Below are positions 1 through 6,564 of a stretch of 64,000 bases of DNA, in pieces (the stretch's first letter is position 1; each line of letters opens with the position of its first letter). Below the pieces are notes generated by a model that saw only the letters and a list, made by a program, of their open reading frames with translations, was not told where the DNA came from and did not search any database. Where the stretch lies: NCBI GenBank assembly GCA_905205065.1, contig CAJLCI010000002.1:1-64000 (forward strand). Direction: 5' to 3'. The position numbers and the translations under genes were made by a program. The DNA comes from an uncultured Eubacteriales bacterium (lineage in GTDB: Bacteria; Bacillota; Clostridia; Oscillospirales; CAG-272).

Positions 1-151
1 TGCCATTTGAATGAATAATCAAACAGTCCTTGTGCCAATAAAATCTTTATATTTATATTATATTTATAATATTTATATTTTCACCATATGCAAGTTTTTG
101 CAGTCACGGTGAAGATTATAAAGTCAATAATTATTTAAAATCTTTAGCCCG

Positions 152-574
152 TCACGCTTTATCTTCAAATGTACCGTCGGGAAACGCCCTGTAAAAAAGT
201 TCTCTTATTCTCTCGTTTTTTCCCGACAGATAAAGATATGCAAAAAGTGTTTCAAGCCCTGTTGAGCGACGGTATTCTACAGCCGACGCGCTATGAGGAA
301 CAGAAACGCCGTTTATATTTCTTCCACGTCTGTAAACCGCGCTTTCTTCCTCCGTAAGAAATTCTTCTATTCTTGACACAGCCCGGCTCTGCTCCGTAGC
401 CTTTACATATGAGGCAGCAAGCTTGTTAAGTTTTCCGGGATCGGACACTCCGGTACTTACAACGAGATGCTCACGGACAATAAGCTCGAAAACGGCATCC
501 CCAAGATAAGCAAGAGCCTTGACGCCAAGATCATTTAAAATCGCTTTATTGCCCGGTTTTTCCGGATTAAGCAT
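152..574 (-). CDS. mrnC: Mini-ribonuclease 3
   Basis: RNase III-type nuclease without a dsRNA-binding domain; in Firmicutes this family matures 23S rRNA ends. The 140-residue protein has the family signature YLGDAVFELIVREHL near the N-terminus, with the catalytic Asp, and a second acidic motif in EYRRSTGLETLFAYLYLSG near the C-terminus. Length fits the family (about 130-145). I chose the ATG at 574, preceded by GAAAGG, over a TTG at 622 that adds 16 residues with no family match. It is transcribed away from a minisatellite lying about 110 bp upstream. Family assignment is firm; the start is fairly sure. Confidence 0.9.
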   Translation of the reverse strand: MLNPEKPGNKAILNDLGVKALAYLGDAVFELIVREHLVVSTGVSDPGKLNKLAASYVKATEQSRAVSRIEEFLTEEESAVYRRGRNINGVSVPHSASAVEYRRSTGLETLFAYLYLSGKNERIRELFYRAFPDGTFEDKA

Positions 575-682
575 CACAGATTTCTGCCTTTCAAAATGAA
601 ATTTCTTCTGAAAACCGCTCAACCGCTAAAGAGCTCAAAACCAAAGTTTGAACGATCATTTCTACGATCATTTTTACAATCA

Positions 683-767
683 CACGATTACATGATTGCA
701 TGATTGCATGATTGCATGATTGCATGATTGCATGGTTGCATGGTTGCACGATGCACGATGCACGATC
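683..767. repeat. 8-bp minisatellite upstream of mrnC
   Basis: Tandem array read directly from the sequence: CACGATTA, then five perfect CATGATTG units (691-730), two CATGGTTG variants (731-746), then three 7-bp CACGATG/C units ending at 767. It lies between the P-type ATPase stop and mrnC. The minus strand is open across the array, but the resulting peptide (repeated HAIMQSCN-like units) resembles nothing known and has no convincing start, so I treat this as non-coding. Arrays of this type often vary in copy number by slippage. Confidence 0.9.
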
Positions 768-839
768 ATCAGAATTTATTAACAAAGTATAGCATAATAC
801 CTATGCAATTTCAATAGTGTTTTTTATATTTTTTGTTAA

Positions 840-3629
840 TTATATTACAGCTTCATTTCCATCACCGGTGCGGTATCTTCTCTTGTCACGCTTAATAATC
901 GGAAACCTTTTTCTCATATTTCTCATAAATAACCGTCTTATCAGCTTTCCGATTTCAACAAATGGAATTACCGCCGCGGCAAGAGCAAGAGATACTATAT
1001 ATTCATATATCGAAATTGATTCAAAACCAAAAAGCATTGCTGCCGGACGAACAAAAATAACACACGCTGTAAGGGCAAGCGAAGCGATCACTGCGCCAAA
1101 CAAAGCCGGGTTTCCGGTGTGAAGCCTGAAAATGGAGCTATGCCGCGACCGCATATTGCATGAATGAAAAATTTCAGCCATCGCCATCGTAAGAAATGCC
1201 ATTGTCATGCCGTCTGCACTTTCACCCAGTGAAAAGACGCCGGTCTCCATATATCCGCCGATAAAATATGCCGACAAGGTGAGAAGCGAAACAAGGGCTC
1301 CCTGAAGCGCGATTTCTATGCCGACTCCTCCGTCGAAAATCCCTTCCGACGCACTTCTCGGCTGACGTTCCATCAAATCAGGCTCCGCTTTTTCAAGACC
1401 GAGAGCAAGCGCCGGAAGTGAATCGGTTATTAAATTTATCCAAAGGATCTGAACCGGACTAAGAATTGTAAAACCGAGGACCGTAGCAGCAAAAATCGAA
1501 ATAACCTCACTGAGATTTGAAGATAAAAGAAACTGAACCGCCTTGCAGATGTTGTCATAAATTCTTCTGCCCTCAGCCACCGCATAAGTTATCGTTGCAA
1601 AATTATCGTCCGCGAGAATAAGATCCGCCACATTTTTAACAACGTCTGTTCCGGAGACTCCCATACCGATACCGATATCCGCGCTCTTTAGAGACGGCGC
1701 GTCGTTTACACCGTCTCCGGTCATCGCCGTCACATATCCTGCCCTGCGCCATGCATTTACTATTCTTGTTTTATGTTCAGGTTTAACGCGCGCATACACG
1801 CGCAGATTTGTAATACGTTCGCTCAAAGCCTCATCATCAAGGCGGTCAAGCTCAGCGCCCGTAATCGCCTGAGAACGATCGGTAATTACCCCAAGCTTTC
1901 CGGCAATCGCCGCGGCCGTGTCCAGATGATCTCCTGTAATCATAACCGTGAGAATACCGGCGCTTCTGCATTTTTGCAGCGCATCGGGAACCTCGTCCCT
2001 AATCGGATCTTCCATTCCCACAAGTCCGAGATAAATCATTCCGCTTTCAATTTTCGGAGACAGCGCCGCCCCCTGTTTAACCGGCTCACGGTATTCCCGG
2101 CAGGCTGCTGCAATTACCCTGAGCGCCATTCCGGCAAGACGGCGGTTTTCGTCAAGCGCTTCCTGCTTCATCCGCTCGCTCATAGGCACAACTCTGCCGC
2201 CGCGGATGCAACTGCTGCATCTTGCAATTATTACGTCGGGAGCGCCGGTAGTATACTGAATATTTCCGTGCGGTGCGGAATGCACGGTCGTCATCATTTT
2301 CCGTTCAGAGTCAAAAGGTATCTCGGCAAGCCTCGGATATTCTTTTTCGAGAGCGTCCTTTTCAAGTCCAATCGACTGCGCGTAATTGACGACGGCGCAC
2401 TGCGTAGGATCGCCCACAGCCTCGCCGTCCTTTACAACAGCGTCAGAACACAGAGCAAGCGCCGCGGCCAGTCTGTCAGCCTCTTCTCCCGATGATTTGA
2501 CAACCGTCATTTTATTTTTTGTGAGCGTTCCGGTTTTGTCAGAGCATATTACCTGCGTACAGCCAAGCGTTTCTACCGCAGTCAGCTTTCTGATTACCGC
2601 GTTTTTCTTTGACATTCTCGTAACGCCGAGAGAAAGAACTACCGTAACGACAGCCGCTAAGCCTTCGGGGATAGCTGCGACGGCAAGGCTCACCGATAAC
2701 ATAAAGGTATGGAGTACGGCGGCCTTGTCAAAGCCCGTAATTTCTCCAGCAGTATACTTTTGAATCAGTGAGAAAGCAAACATAAAAACGCATATGGCAA
2801 GTACAAGCTTTGTAAGAACTCCGGATAGCTTATTAAGCCTTATCTGAAGCGGAGTCATCGTCTTTTCGGCGCCGGTAATGGCTCCTGCTATTTTTCCCAT
2901 TTCGGTATTCATTCCGGTTTCCGTTATTACAGCGGCGCCCCTGCCGTAGACAACACAGCTTCCCATATACACCATATTGCGACGGTCTCCGAGAGCTATA
3001 TCCTCCTCCGGCGCCTCTTCCTGCGAATTGCCGGCGTTCCGTGCGCGTCTTCTCGGCGCCCTTCTTCCGAAGGAAGTTCGTATAACAGAATCAGTTTTCT
3101 CCGCAGGCACTGATTCTCCAGTCAGAGCTGATTCGTCTACCTTTAAAGATTTGCATTCAATCAGCCTGCCGTCCGCCGGCACAGCATCGCCGGCATTTAA
3201 AATCACAATATCACCGGGAACAATCTCATCCGACGGAATACGCACGGCGGCTCCGTCACGCAACACAGTAGATTCCGAAGCCGTCATATCCTTTAGAGCT
3301 TCTATCGCTGATTCTGCTTTACTTTCCTGAATCACTCCGAGAACGGCATTTAAAATTACTACTGAAAGTATTATGAATACATCCGCGAATGATTCTCCGG
3401 CAAGCGCGGCCGTCACCGACGAAATAACCGCGGCAGCAATCAAAACAAGAACCATCGGATCTGTCAGCTGATCAGCAAATCTGGAAAACAGAGACTCCTT
3501 TTTTGCCTGCAAAAGTCTTCCCCTGCCGTATTGTGCAAGTCTGCGCTCCGCTTCTTTGCTGTCAAGTCCCGATGTGCGGCTGTCGGTTTCCTTTAAAACG
3601 TCCTTGACGCTTTCCAAATAGTGCTTCAT
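840..3629 (-). CDS. Calcium-translocating P-type ATPase (SERCA/PMCA-like, P2)
   Basis: ATP-driven cation pump of the cytoplasmic membrane, 929 residues. The order is standard: N-terminal actuator segment, two membrane helices, actuator loop with ALTGES near residue 170, IPEGL in TM4, phosphorylation motif DKTGTLTK near 365, nucleotide-binding domain, MTGDGVND hinge, then six C-terminal helices. Ca2+-ligand residues known from SERCA are matched: the Asn and Glu of SSNLSEV in TM5, and the Asn and Asp of NLITDSLPALALG in TM6. Ca2+ export is therefore the best substrate guess. Unusual: an Arg-rich then acidic insert of about 28 residues (roughly 183-210) just after TGES. Monocistronic. Confidence 0.9.
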   Translation of the reverse strand: MKHYLESVKDVLKETDSRTSGLDSKEAERRLAQYGRGRLLQAKKESLFSRFADQLTDPMVLVLIAAAVISSVTAALAGESFADVFIILSVVILNAVLGVIQESKAESAIEALKDMTASESTVLRDGAAVRIPSDEIVPGDIVILNAGDAVPADGRLIECKSLKVDESALTGESVPAEKTDSVIRTSFGRRAPRRRARNAGNSQEEAPEEDIALGDRRNMVYMGSCVVYGRGAAVITETGMNTEMGKIAGAITGAEKTMTPLQIRLNKLSGVLTKLVLAICVFMFAFSLIQKYTAGEITGFDKAAVLHTFMLSVSLAVAAIPEGLAAVVTVVLSLGVTRMSKKNAVIRKLTAVETLGCTQVICSDKTGTLTKNKMTVVKSSGEEADRLAAALALCSDAVVKDGEAVGDPTQCAVVNYAQSIGLEKDALEKEYPRLAEIPFDSERKMMTTVHSAPHGNIQYTTGAPDVIIARCSSCIRGGRVVPMSERMKQEALDENRRLAGMALRVIAAACREYREPVKQGAALSPKIESGMIYLGLVGMEDPIRDEVPDALQKCRSAGILTVMITGDHLDTAAAIAGKLGVITDRSQAITGAELDRLDDEALSERITNLRVYARVKPEHKTRIVNAWRRAGYVTAMTGDGVNDAPSLKSADIGIGMGVSGTDVVKNVADLILADDNFATITYAVAEGRRIYDNICKAVQFLLSSNLSEVISIFAATVLGFTILSPVQILWINLITDSLPALALGLEKAEPDLMERQPRSASEGIFDGGVGIEIALQGALVSLLTLSAYFIGGYMETGVFSLGESADGMTMAFLTMAMAEIFHSCNMRSRHSSIFRLHTGNPALFGAVIASLALTACVIFVRPAAMLFGFESISIYEYIVSLALAAAVIPFVEIGKLIRRLFMRNMRKRFPIIKRDKRRYRTGDGNEAVI

Positions 3630-3869
3630 GGAATTCCCCTCTATAAGAATTACCGTCTCCGGCAGATTGTTTTTGATACTGATTAAATTTATATGAGCTT
3701 TTCATGTCTTGTATTACCGTATAAGCAAACTTAGATTAAATCATTAATTTTTATTCCCGGCAGAAAAAAAGGGAAACCGCTTTTGAAAAAACAAAAGCGG
3801 GTTTCTGAAAATACGGCAAAGCCTTAACCTGAAAAGCTGTAATACGGCGAAGATAAAGCCCCCAAAATT

Positions 3870-4151
3870 TCAAAGAGGCGGCAGCATTATTACGCATCGG
3901 TGAATATTGTTTGTATTTGTTTTCAGTTTGCCGAGTTCGCGCATGCATTCAGCGCAGACAAAACGATTTTTAAAAGTATGCAGATTATCTTCCGCGCCGC
4001 AGAAGGTGCATCTGGCGTTTACATTTTTAATCAAAATTTTGTTGTCCTCGATTGTTAAGCGAACATATTCCAATTTGCTTATATCAGCCAATGACAATAT
4101 TCCCGCAGGAATTGTTATCCTTCCCAAAGAGTCGATTTTTCTTGCAAGCAT
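3870..4151 (-). CDS. AbrB/SpoVT-like DNA-binding protein with C-terminal zinc ribbon
   Basis: 93 residues. The N-terminus, MLARKIDSLGRITIPAGI, is the swapped-hairpin AbrB fold signature (compare RKVDELGRVVIP), which binds DNA as a dimer or tetramer in transition-state regulators. The second half has CTFCGAEDN and VCAECM, two Cys pairs suggesting a zinc ribbon, as in the AbrB regulators of many Clostridia. The start is set by a strong AGGAGG just upstream (about 4158-4163). Targets cannot be read from sequence. It is the last gene before a 2.4-kb non-coding island. Confidence 0.8.
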   Translation of the reverse strand: MLARKIDSLGRITIPAGILSLADISKLEYVRLTIEDNKILIKNVNARCTFCGAEDNLHTFKNRFVCAECMRELGKLKTNTNNIHRCVIMLPPL

Positions 4152-4292
4152 TTAATTTGTACCTCCTAAGTACCATGTGATTATTAGATGTCATTTTCTC
4201 GATTTTAACAAATATTAGTATAAAACGACAAAATAACAAACGGATTAAGCTGTCTCGATAAAACAGCTTAATCCGCCAAAAAGAAAGATACG

Positions 4293-4316
4293 AAAAAACG
4301 GAAAATCCGTTTTCCG
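4293..4316 (-). terminator. Intrinsic terminator ending the large RNA candidate
   Basis: On the minus strand CGGAAAA-CGGA-TTTTCCG is followed directly by six T residues (4298-4293). This is the best-formed terminator in the gene-free island and shows that something is transcribed leftward from the 4.3-5.0 kb block. Confidence 0.75.
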
Positions 4317-4985
4317 CAGACCGAAGGGAGTAGTTAAAACCTCGGTCATATATATAATCCAGTTGAAATGTGCCGCGCACCATACGGGTATAACTGTCAA
4401 TTGTTGACATGCGCATAGGCTAAGCATGCCGCCGGGGCAAAATAATTTACAGCCTCTCGGAATCGGTTTAAGCGCTTGAAGCCATTGTCTGCGGTTGAAG
4501 CACTCGAATACAATTGTAATTCTTTGTGCAAAGAGATGGCCGGCAACGGCACATACTGGATAAGTTAACTTCCGGACAAAGTCCGAAATCGTAGCTTGAA
4601 CCTTGGAATCGCGGGCTATCCGCATATTCAACTTTCAACCCAGTTCCTCCGGCAGAGATACGGCATATTGATGACCTCTGTCCGTCGGAACAGGCTGTCT
4701 GGTGAACTGTAAGCGAAACCGTTCGCACAGTTTCATCTTACGCGGAGTACAAAGCTAATTATAGCTGTCCAATGTACGTAACCCCCAACATTTATCTGCG
4801 GCGATACGCCGCGTATTGACTGAAAGCAGAAGCAGTCAGCGTACTTCTGCGGCACTTGCAGTTTAAGTTTTCGGCTCTGCGCTTTGGAAAGCACTTCAAA
4901 AGCAGAGCCTGACGGCCTGACTAAAGGCAAATACCTAAGGAGATTAACTCCGCCGAAGCATTCCGTTTCAGCTTCGGCTGTCTCA
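4293..4985 (-). ncRNA. Candidate large structured non-coding RNA (about 690 nt)
   Basis: No reading frame here is convincing, yet the block is richer in GC than other intergenic DNA in the window and packed with strong local inverted repeats. Arms seen: 4952-4959/4971-4978; 4873-4880/4902-4909; 4826-4832/4844-4850; 4798-4803/4807-4812 (GCGGCG-ATA-CGCCGC); 4705-4710+4713-4717/4722-4726+4727-4732; 4573-4577/4581-4585; 4408-4412/4424-4428; 4395-4400/4404-4409; 4319-4324/4342-4347. On the minus strand the block ends in an intrinsic terminator (4316-4293, followed by T6), which sets the strand. No strong minus promoter is visible near 4990. Architecture recalls ornate large Firmicutes RNAs (ROOL, OLE, GOLLD classes), but I cannot assign it. 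A decayed gene is the alternative. Confidence 0.5.
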
Positions 4986-4987
4986 TT

Positions 4988-5046
4988 ATTTTTTCGTAAA
5001 AGTCAATGAAAAAATTCAAACAGTGTGGAAAATGAGCGTGAATCCG
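4988..5046. repeat. Conserved block upstream of RNA-A1 promoter (partner at 6367-6426)
   Basis: The roughly 60 bp upstream of the RNA-A1 -35 box are repeated upstream of RNA-A2 with about 80 percent identity by eye. Shared words include AAAAAATTCAAAC, GGAAAAT and AGCGT. Conservation beyond the -35 box suggests an activator or repressor site, an UP element, or a divergent promoter for the leftward large RNA. Confidence 0.7.
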
Positions 5047-5075
5047 TTGACAAATAACGAAAAATGTGTTAAACT
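5047..5075 (+). promoter_or_regulatory. Promoter of RNA-A1
   Basis: TTGACA (5047-5052), 17-bp spacer, TAAACT (5070-5075). The expected start near 5082 coincides with the first base of the closing helix of RNA-A1. The same boxes and spacing occur in front of RNA-A2. Confidence 0.75.
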
Positions 5076-5081
5076 GAAAGT

Positions 5082-5180
5082 GTCGCAGAAGTAACTTGGT
5101 GTTGAATGCTCAACTCCTAAGTTCGAGTGTGAGAAGATAGCGCCTTCTCACTCTCGCTGCGACTCATCTTTTACCCGGAA
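5082..5180 (+). ncRNA. Small structured RNA, copy A1
   Basis: Predicted three-way junction. P1: GTCGCAG (5082-5088) with CTGCGAC (5157-5163). P2: AACTTGG (5093-5099) and GTTGA (5101-5105) with TCAAC (5110-5114), CC (5116-5117) and AAGTT (5119-5123), one bulged T. P3: GAG (5125-5127) and GTGAGAAG (5129-5136) with CTTCTCAC (5144-5151) and CTC (5153-5155). Copy A2 has compensatory changes at the first pair of P1 (G-C to A-T) and inside P3 (G-C to A-T), direct support for a functional fold. It begins exactly where its promoter predicts. No same-strand gene follows, so a trans-acting RNA is more likely than a riboswitch. I do not recognise the family. Confidence 0.7.
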
Positions 5181-5315
5181 GATTAACTCCGTTGGTTAGT
5201 AGCTCCGGTAAACCCCGATATGATGATAAAAGCGTCTGTTCCTGACAGTCTGAAGTAAATCGGGACGGAGCGGTCCGAAAAGAGTTATTTCCGCGGAAAG
5301 CTTACAGTCAATTTG

Positions 5316-5498
5316 TTATTCGGTTGTATGTTCTGTTTGTTCGGTTGAAATCGGGCATATGACGCCGTCGTATGTAATCATACCCGCATCTGCGCGTCCG
5401 CTTATGCCTTCGCCTGTAAAAACAACTGCCGTTTCTGACGATACTGCCGTCTGAGACAGAGCCGCTTCCGCTTGGACCTGACAATGAAAATCACATCC
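5316..5498 (-). pseudogene. Possible coding remnant without a start codon
   Basis: Minus-strand frame open for 60 codons to a TAA at 5316-5318, bounded upstream by TAA at 5499-5501. The residues (ending ...YDGVICPISTEQTEHTTE) have a protein-like composition, rich in Ala, Thr, Ser and Glu like secreted linkers. There is no usable ATG except deep inside, and a terminator sits just upstream. It could be the 3' scrap of a lost gene or chance. Confidence 0.25.
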
Positions 5499-5521
5499 TT
5501 AAATTAGTTCAGCAAGAATAT

Positions 5522-5561
5522 AAAAAAACCGGAGGCATGCGCGCAAACACATACCTCCGGT
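5522..5561 (-). terminator. Intrinsic terminator, minus strand
   Basis: ACCGGAGG (5528-5535) pairs with CCTCCGGT (5554-5561); on the minus strand it is followed by seven T residues (5528-5522). The transcript it ends is unknown, since no gene lies just upstream on that strand. Confidence 0.65.
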
Positions 5562-5643
5562 CAACAAACACTATGCATAGGCAACTCACATGCGTGGGCT
5601 GACTGCAAGCGTATATAAAATCGAAAGTTATAGCCTCCGGCAG

Positions 5644-5671
5644 CTTAAACCTTTTTGAAAAAAGGTTTAAG
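5644..5671. repeat. Palindrome CTTAAACCTTTTT/AAAAAGGTTTAAG type
   Basis: Near-perfect inverted repeat with A/T-rich tips on both sides, in the context GCCTCCGGCAGCTTAAACC. From memory, similar strings are common between genes in Clostridia genomes; it may be a dispersed intergenic element or a bidirectional terminator. Only one copy is in this window. Confidence 0.5.
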
Positions 5672-5807
5672 AATCCAAAAACTTCAAAATCAGGACGATA
5701 ATCTGAAAGAATTATATAAAGGTGTACAAAATAGGTGTATAATAGGTGATATATAAAATAAGCTCAGAAAATCGATAAAAATTGTGAAGTTTTGTTTTCG
5801 TACCCCC

Positions 5808-5836
5808 TTGAAATACAGCGAAAAATATGCTATAAT
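5808..5836 (+). promoter_or_regulatory. Promoter of RNA-B1
   Basis: TTGAAA (5808-5813), 17-bp spacer, perfect TATAAT (5831-5836). Start expected at about 5843-5845, immediately before the closing helix of RNA-B1. Confidence 0.85.
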
Positions 5837-5844
5837 AGTTCTCA

Positions 5845-5947
5845 CGTCGGTACCGGATCCGTCCGGCTGCTCTGTTTATGTGGAATGCTCGCATAAATAT
5901 CAGGAAATGCTGAGGGTCCAACTCAACATATCTGCCGGCGCTTTTTT
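5845..5947 (+). ncRNA. Small structured RNA, copy B1
   Basis: A stand-alone RNA with promoter and terminator. P1: CGTCGGT (5845-5851) with GCCGGCG (5934-5940), then T6, so the closing helix doubles as the terminator stem. P2: CCGGA (5853-5857)/TCCGG (5862-5866). P3: TTTATGTG (5875-5882)/CGCATAAA (5890-5897), 7-base loop. P4: TGAG (5911-5914)/CTCA (5922-5925). The linker TATCAGGAAA between P3 and P4 is unpaired and identical in copy B2, while hairpin loops differ. Family not recognised. Confidence 0.7.
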
Positions 5948-6066
5948 ATGTCCCGCCGGATAGACTGTCTTCAGTTTTTCATTATAATTTTGCTGACATT
6001 ATTATACCACTTTAAAAATTATACGTCAATAGGTTTTTGGAATTTTTTTTAAAAAATAAAAAATAC

Positions 6067-6095
6067 TTGTATTTTTGCATAAAATATGCTATAAT
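6067..6095 (+). promoter_or_regulatory. Promoter of RNA-B2
   Basis: TTGTAT (6067-6072), 17-bp spacer, perfect TATAAT (6090-6095). The -10 region AAAATATGCTATAAT matches the RNA-B1 promoter. Confidence 0.8.
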
Positions 6096-6102
6096 ACAAG
6101 TA

Positions 6103-6235
6103 CGTCGGTATCGGATTTATCTGGCTGTACTAGTCTGCACGGATTTATCCGGCTGCTCTGTTTATGTGCTCCGTTCGCATAAATATCAGGAAATGCTGAG
6201 CTCCTTATCTCAGCAGATCTGCCGGCGTTTTTTTT
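6103..6235 (+). ncRNA. Small structured RNA, copy B2 (P2 duplicated)
   Basis: Same plan as RNA-B1. P1: CGTCGGT (6103-6109)/GCCGGCG (6221-6227) followed by T8. P3: TTTATGTG/CGCATAAA (6161-6180 region) with a different 7-base loop. P4: TGCTGAG (6194-6200)/CTCAGCA (6209-6215), perfect here and longer than in B1. The P2 hairpin is present twice (6111-6124 and 6140-6151), from a partial tandem duplication of about 28 bp. The unpaired TATCAGGAAA is unchanged. Confidence 0.7.
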
Positions 6236-6345
6236 GTCTCGCCGGAAAGATCGCATTCAGTTTTTCTACCGGCGTTTTTTTGTCCCGCCGGAAAGACCGC
6301 ATTCAAATTTTCTGCCGGCGTTTTTTACGTTCTGTCGGAAAACTG
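6219..6345 (+). repeat. Three tandem terminator-like units after RNA-B2
   Basis: About 46-bp unit repeated three times with decay: C-T-R-CCGGCG, a T6-T8 run, G-T-C-Y-CGCCGGAAAGA, then YCGCATTCA. One copy of the same unit also follows RNA-B1 (5931-5978). In each unit CCGGCG can also pair with the CGCCGG lying after the T-run, an alternative to the RNA-B closing helix. Confidence 0.75.
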
Positions 6346-6426
6346 TTTTTTAAACAGCTTTTCGGCATTTTTTGTAAAAATCAACAGAAAAAATTCAAAC
6401 TGTGCGGAAAATTAGCGTAAATTCTG

Positions 6427-6455
6427 TTGACAAGCAACGAAAAATGTGTTAAACT
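6427..6455 (+). promoter_or_regulatory. Promoter of RNA-A2
   Basis: TTGACA (6427-6432), 17-bp spacer, TAAACT (6450-6455), identical in layout to the RNA-A1 promoter, with a conserved upstream block from about 6367. Confidence 0.75.
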
Positions 6456-6461
6456 GAAAAC

Positions 6462-6563
6462 ATCGCAGAAGTAACTTGGTGTTGACTTGTTCATCTCCTA
6501 AGTTCGAGGTGTGAAAAGATAAGCCCCTTTTCACCCTCACTGCGATTTTTCTTTTACCCGGAA
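6462..6563 (+). ncRNA. Small structured RNA, copy A2
   Basis: Second copy of the RNA-A fold. P1: ATCGCAG (6462-6468)/CTGCGAT (6540-6546), followed by T5CT4, a plausible termination signal. P2: AACTTGG (6473-6479)...CC-T-AAGTT (6497-6504). P3: GAGG (6506-6509) and GTGAAAAG (6511-6518) with CTTTTCAC (6527-6534) and CCTC (6535-6538). The differences from A1 in P1 and P3 are paired changes. Its 3' end stops 2 bp from the pstB stop codon on the opposite strand, so read-through in either direction would make antisense RNA. Confidence 0.7.
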
Positions 6564-6564
6564 T

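Larger units (their letters stand above)
5181..5807. other. Gene-poor stretch with hairpins between RNA-A1 and RNA-B1
   Basis: No intact gene. Just after RNA-A1 the plus strand can form TTTACC-CGGA (about 5171-5180) with TCCG-GTAAA (about 5207-5215), and further pairs such as CCCGAT...ATCGGG, so A1 may have a longer 3' part. The stretch also holds a minus-strand coding remnant (5316-5498), a minus-strand terminator (5522-5561) and a palindrome (5644-5671), listed separately. Confidence 0.6.

Noticed and set aside
683..767. CRISPR array
   Set aside because: Units are 7-8 bp with no spacers; a simple tandem repeat.
591..785. Minus-strand frame through the 8-bp minisatellite
   Set aside because: Repeat-encoded peptide without family, and it overlaps the mrnC start.
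1773..2495. 240-codon plus-strand frame inside the P-type ATPase
   Set aside because: Shadow of a well-supported gene on the other strand; no ribosome site or motif.
4245..4930. Minus-strand open frames in the 4.2-4.9 kb block
   Set aside because: Several short overlapping frames, none with a ribosome site or recognisable motif; the inverted repeats run across all of them. Treated as non-coding RNA.
6219..6345. CRISPR-like or REP array
   Set aside because: Units are directly adjacent with no variable spacers and contain T-runs; fits terminator repeats.
6037..6420. Plus-strand frame of 127 codons
   Set aside because: It runs through RNA-B2, its promoter and the terminator repeats; the peptide is an artefact of the repeated GCCGG-T units.
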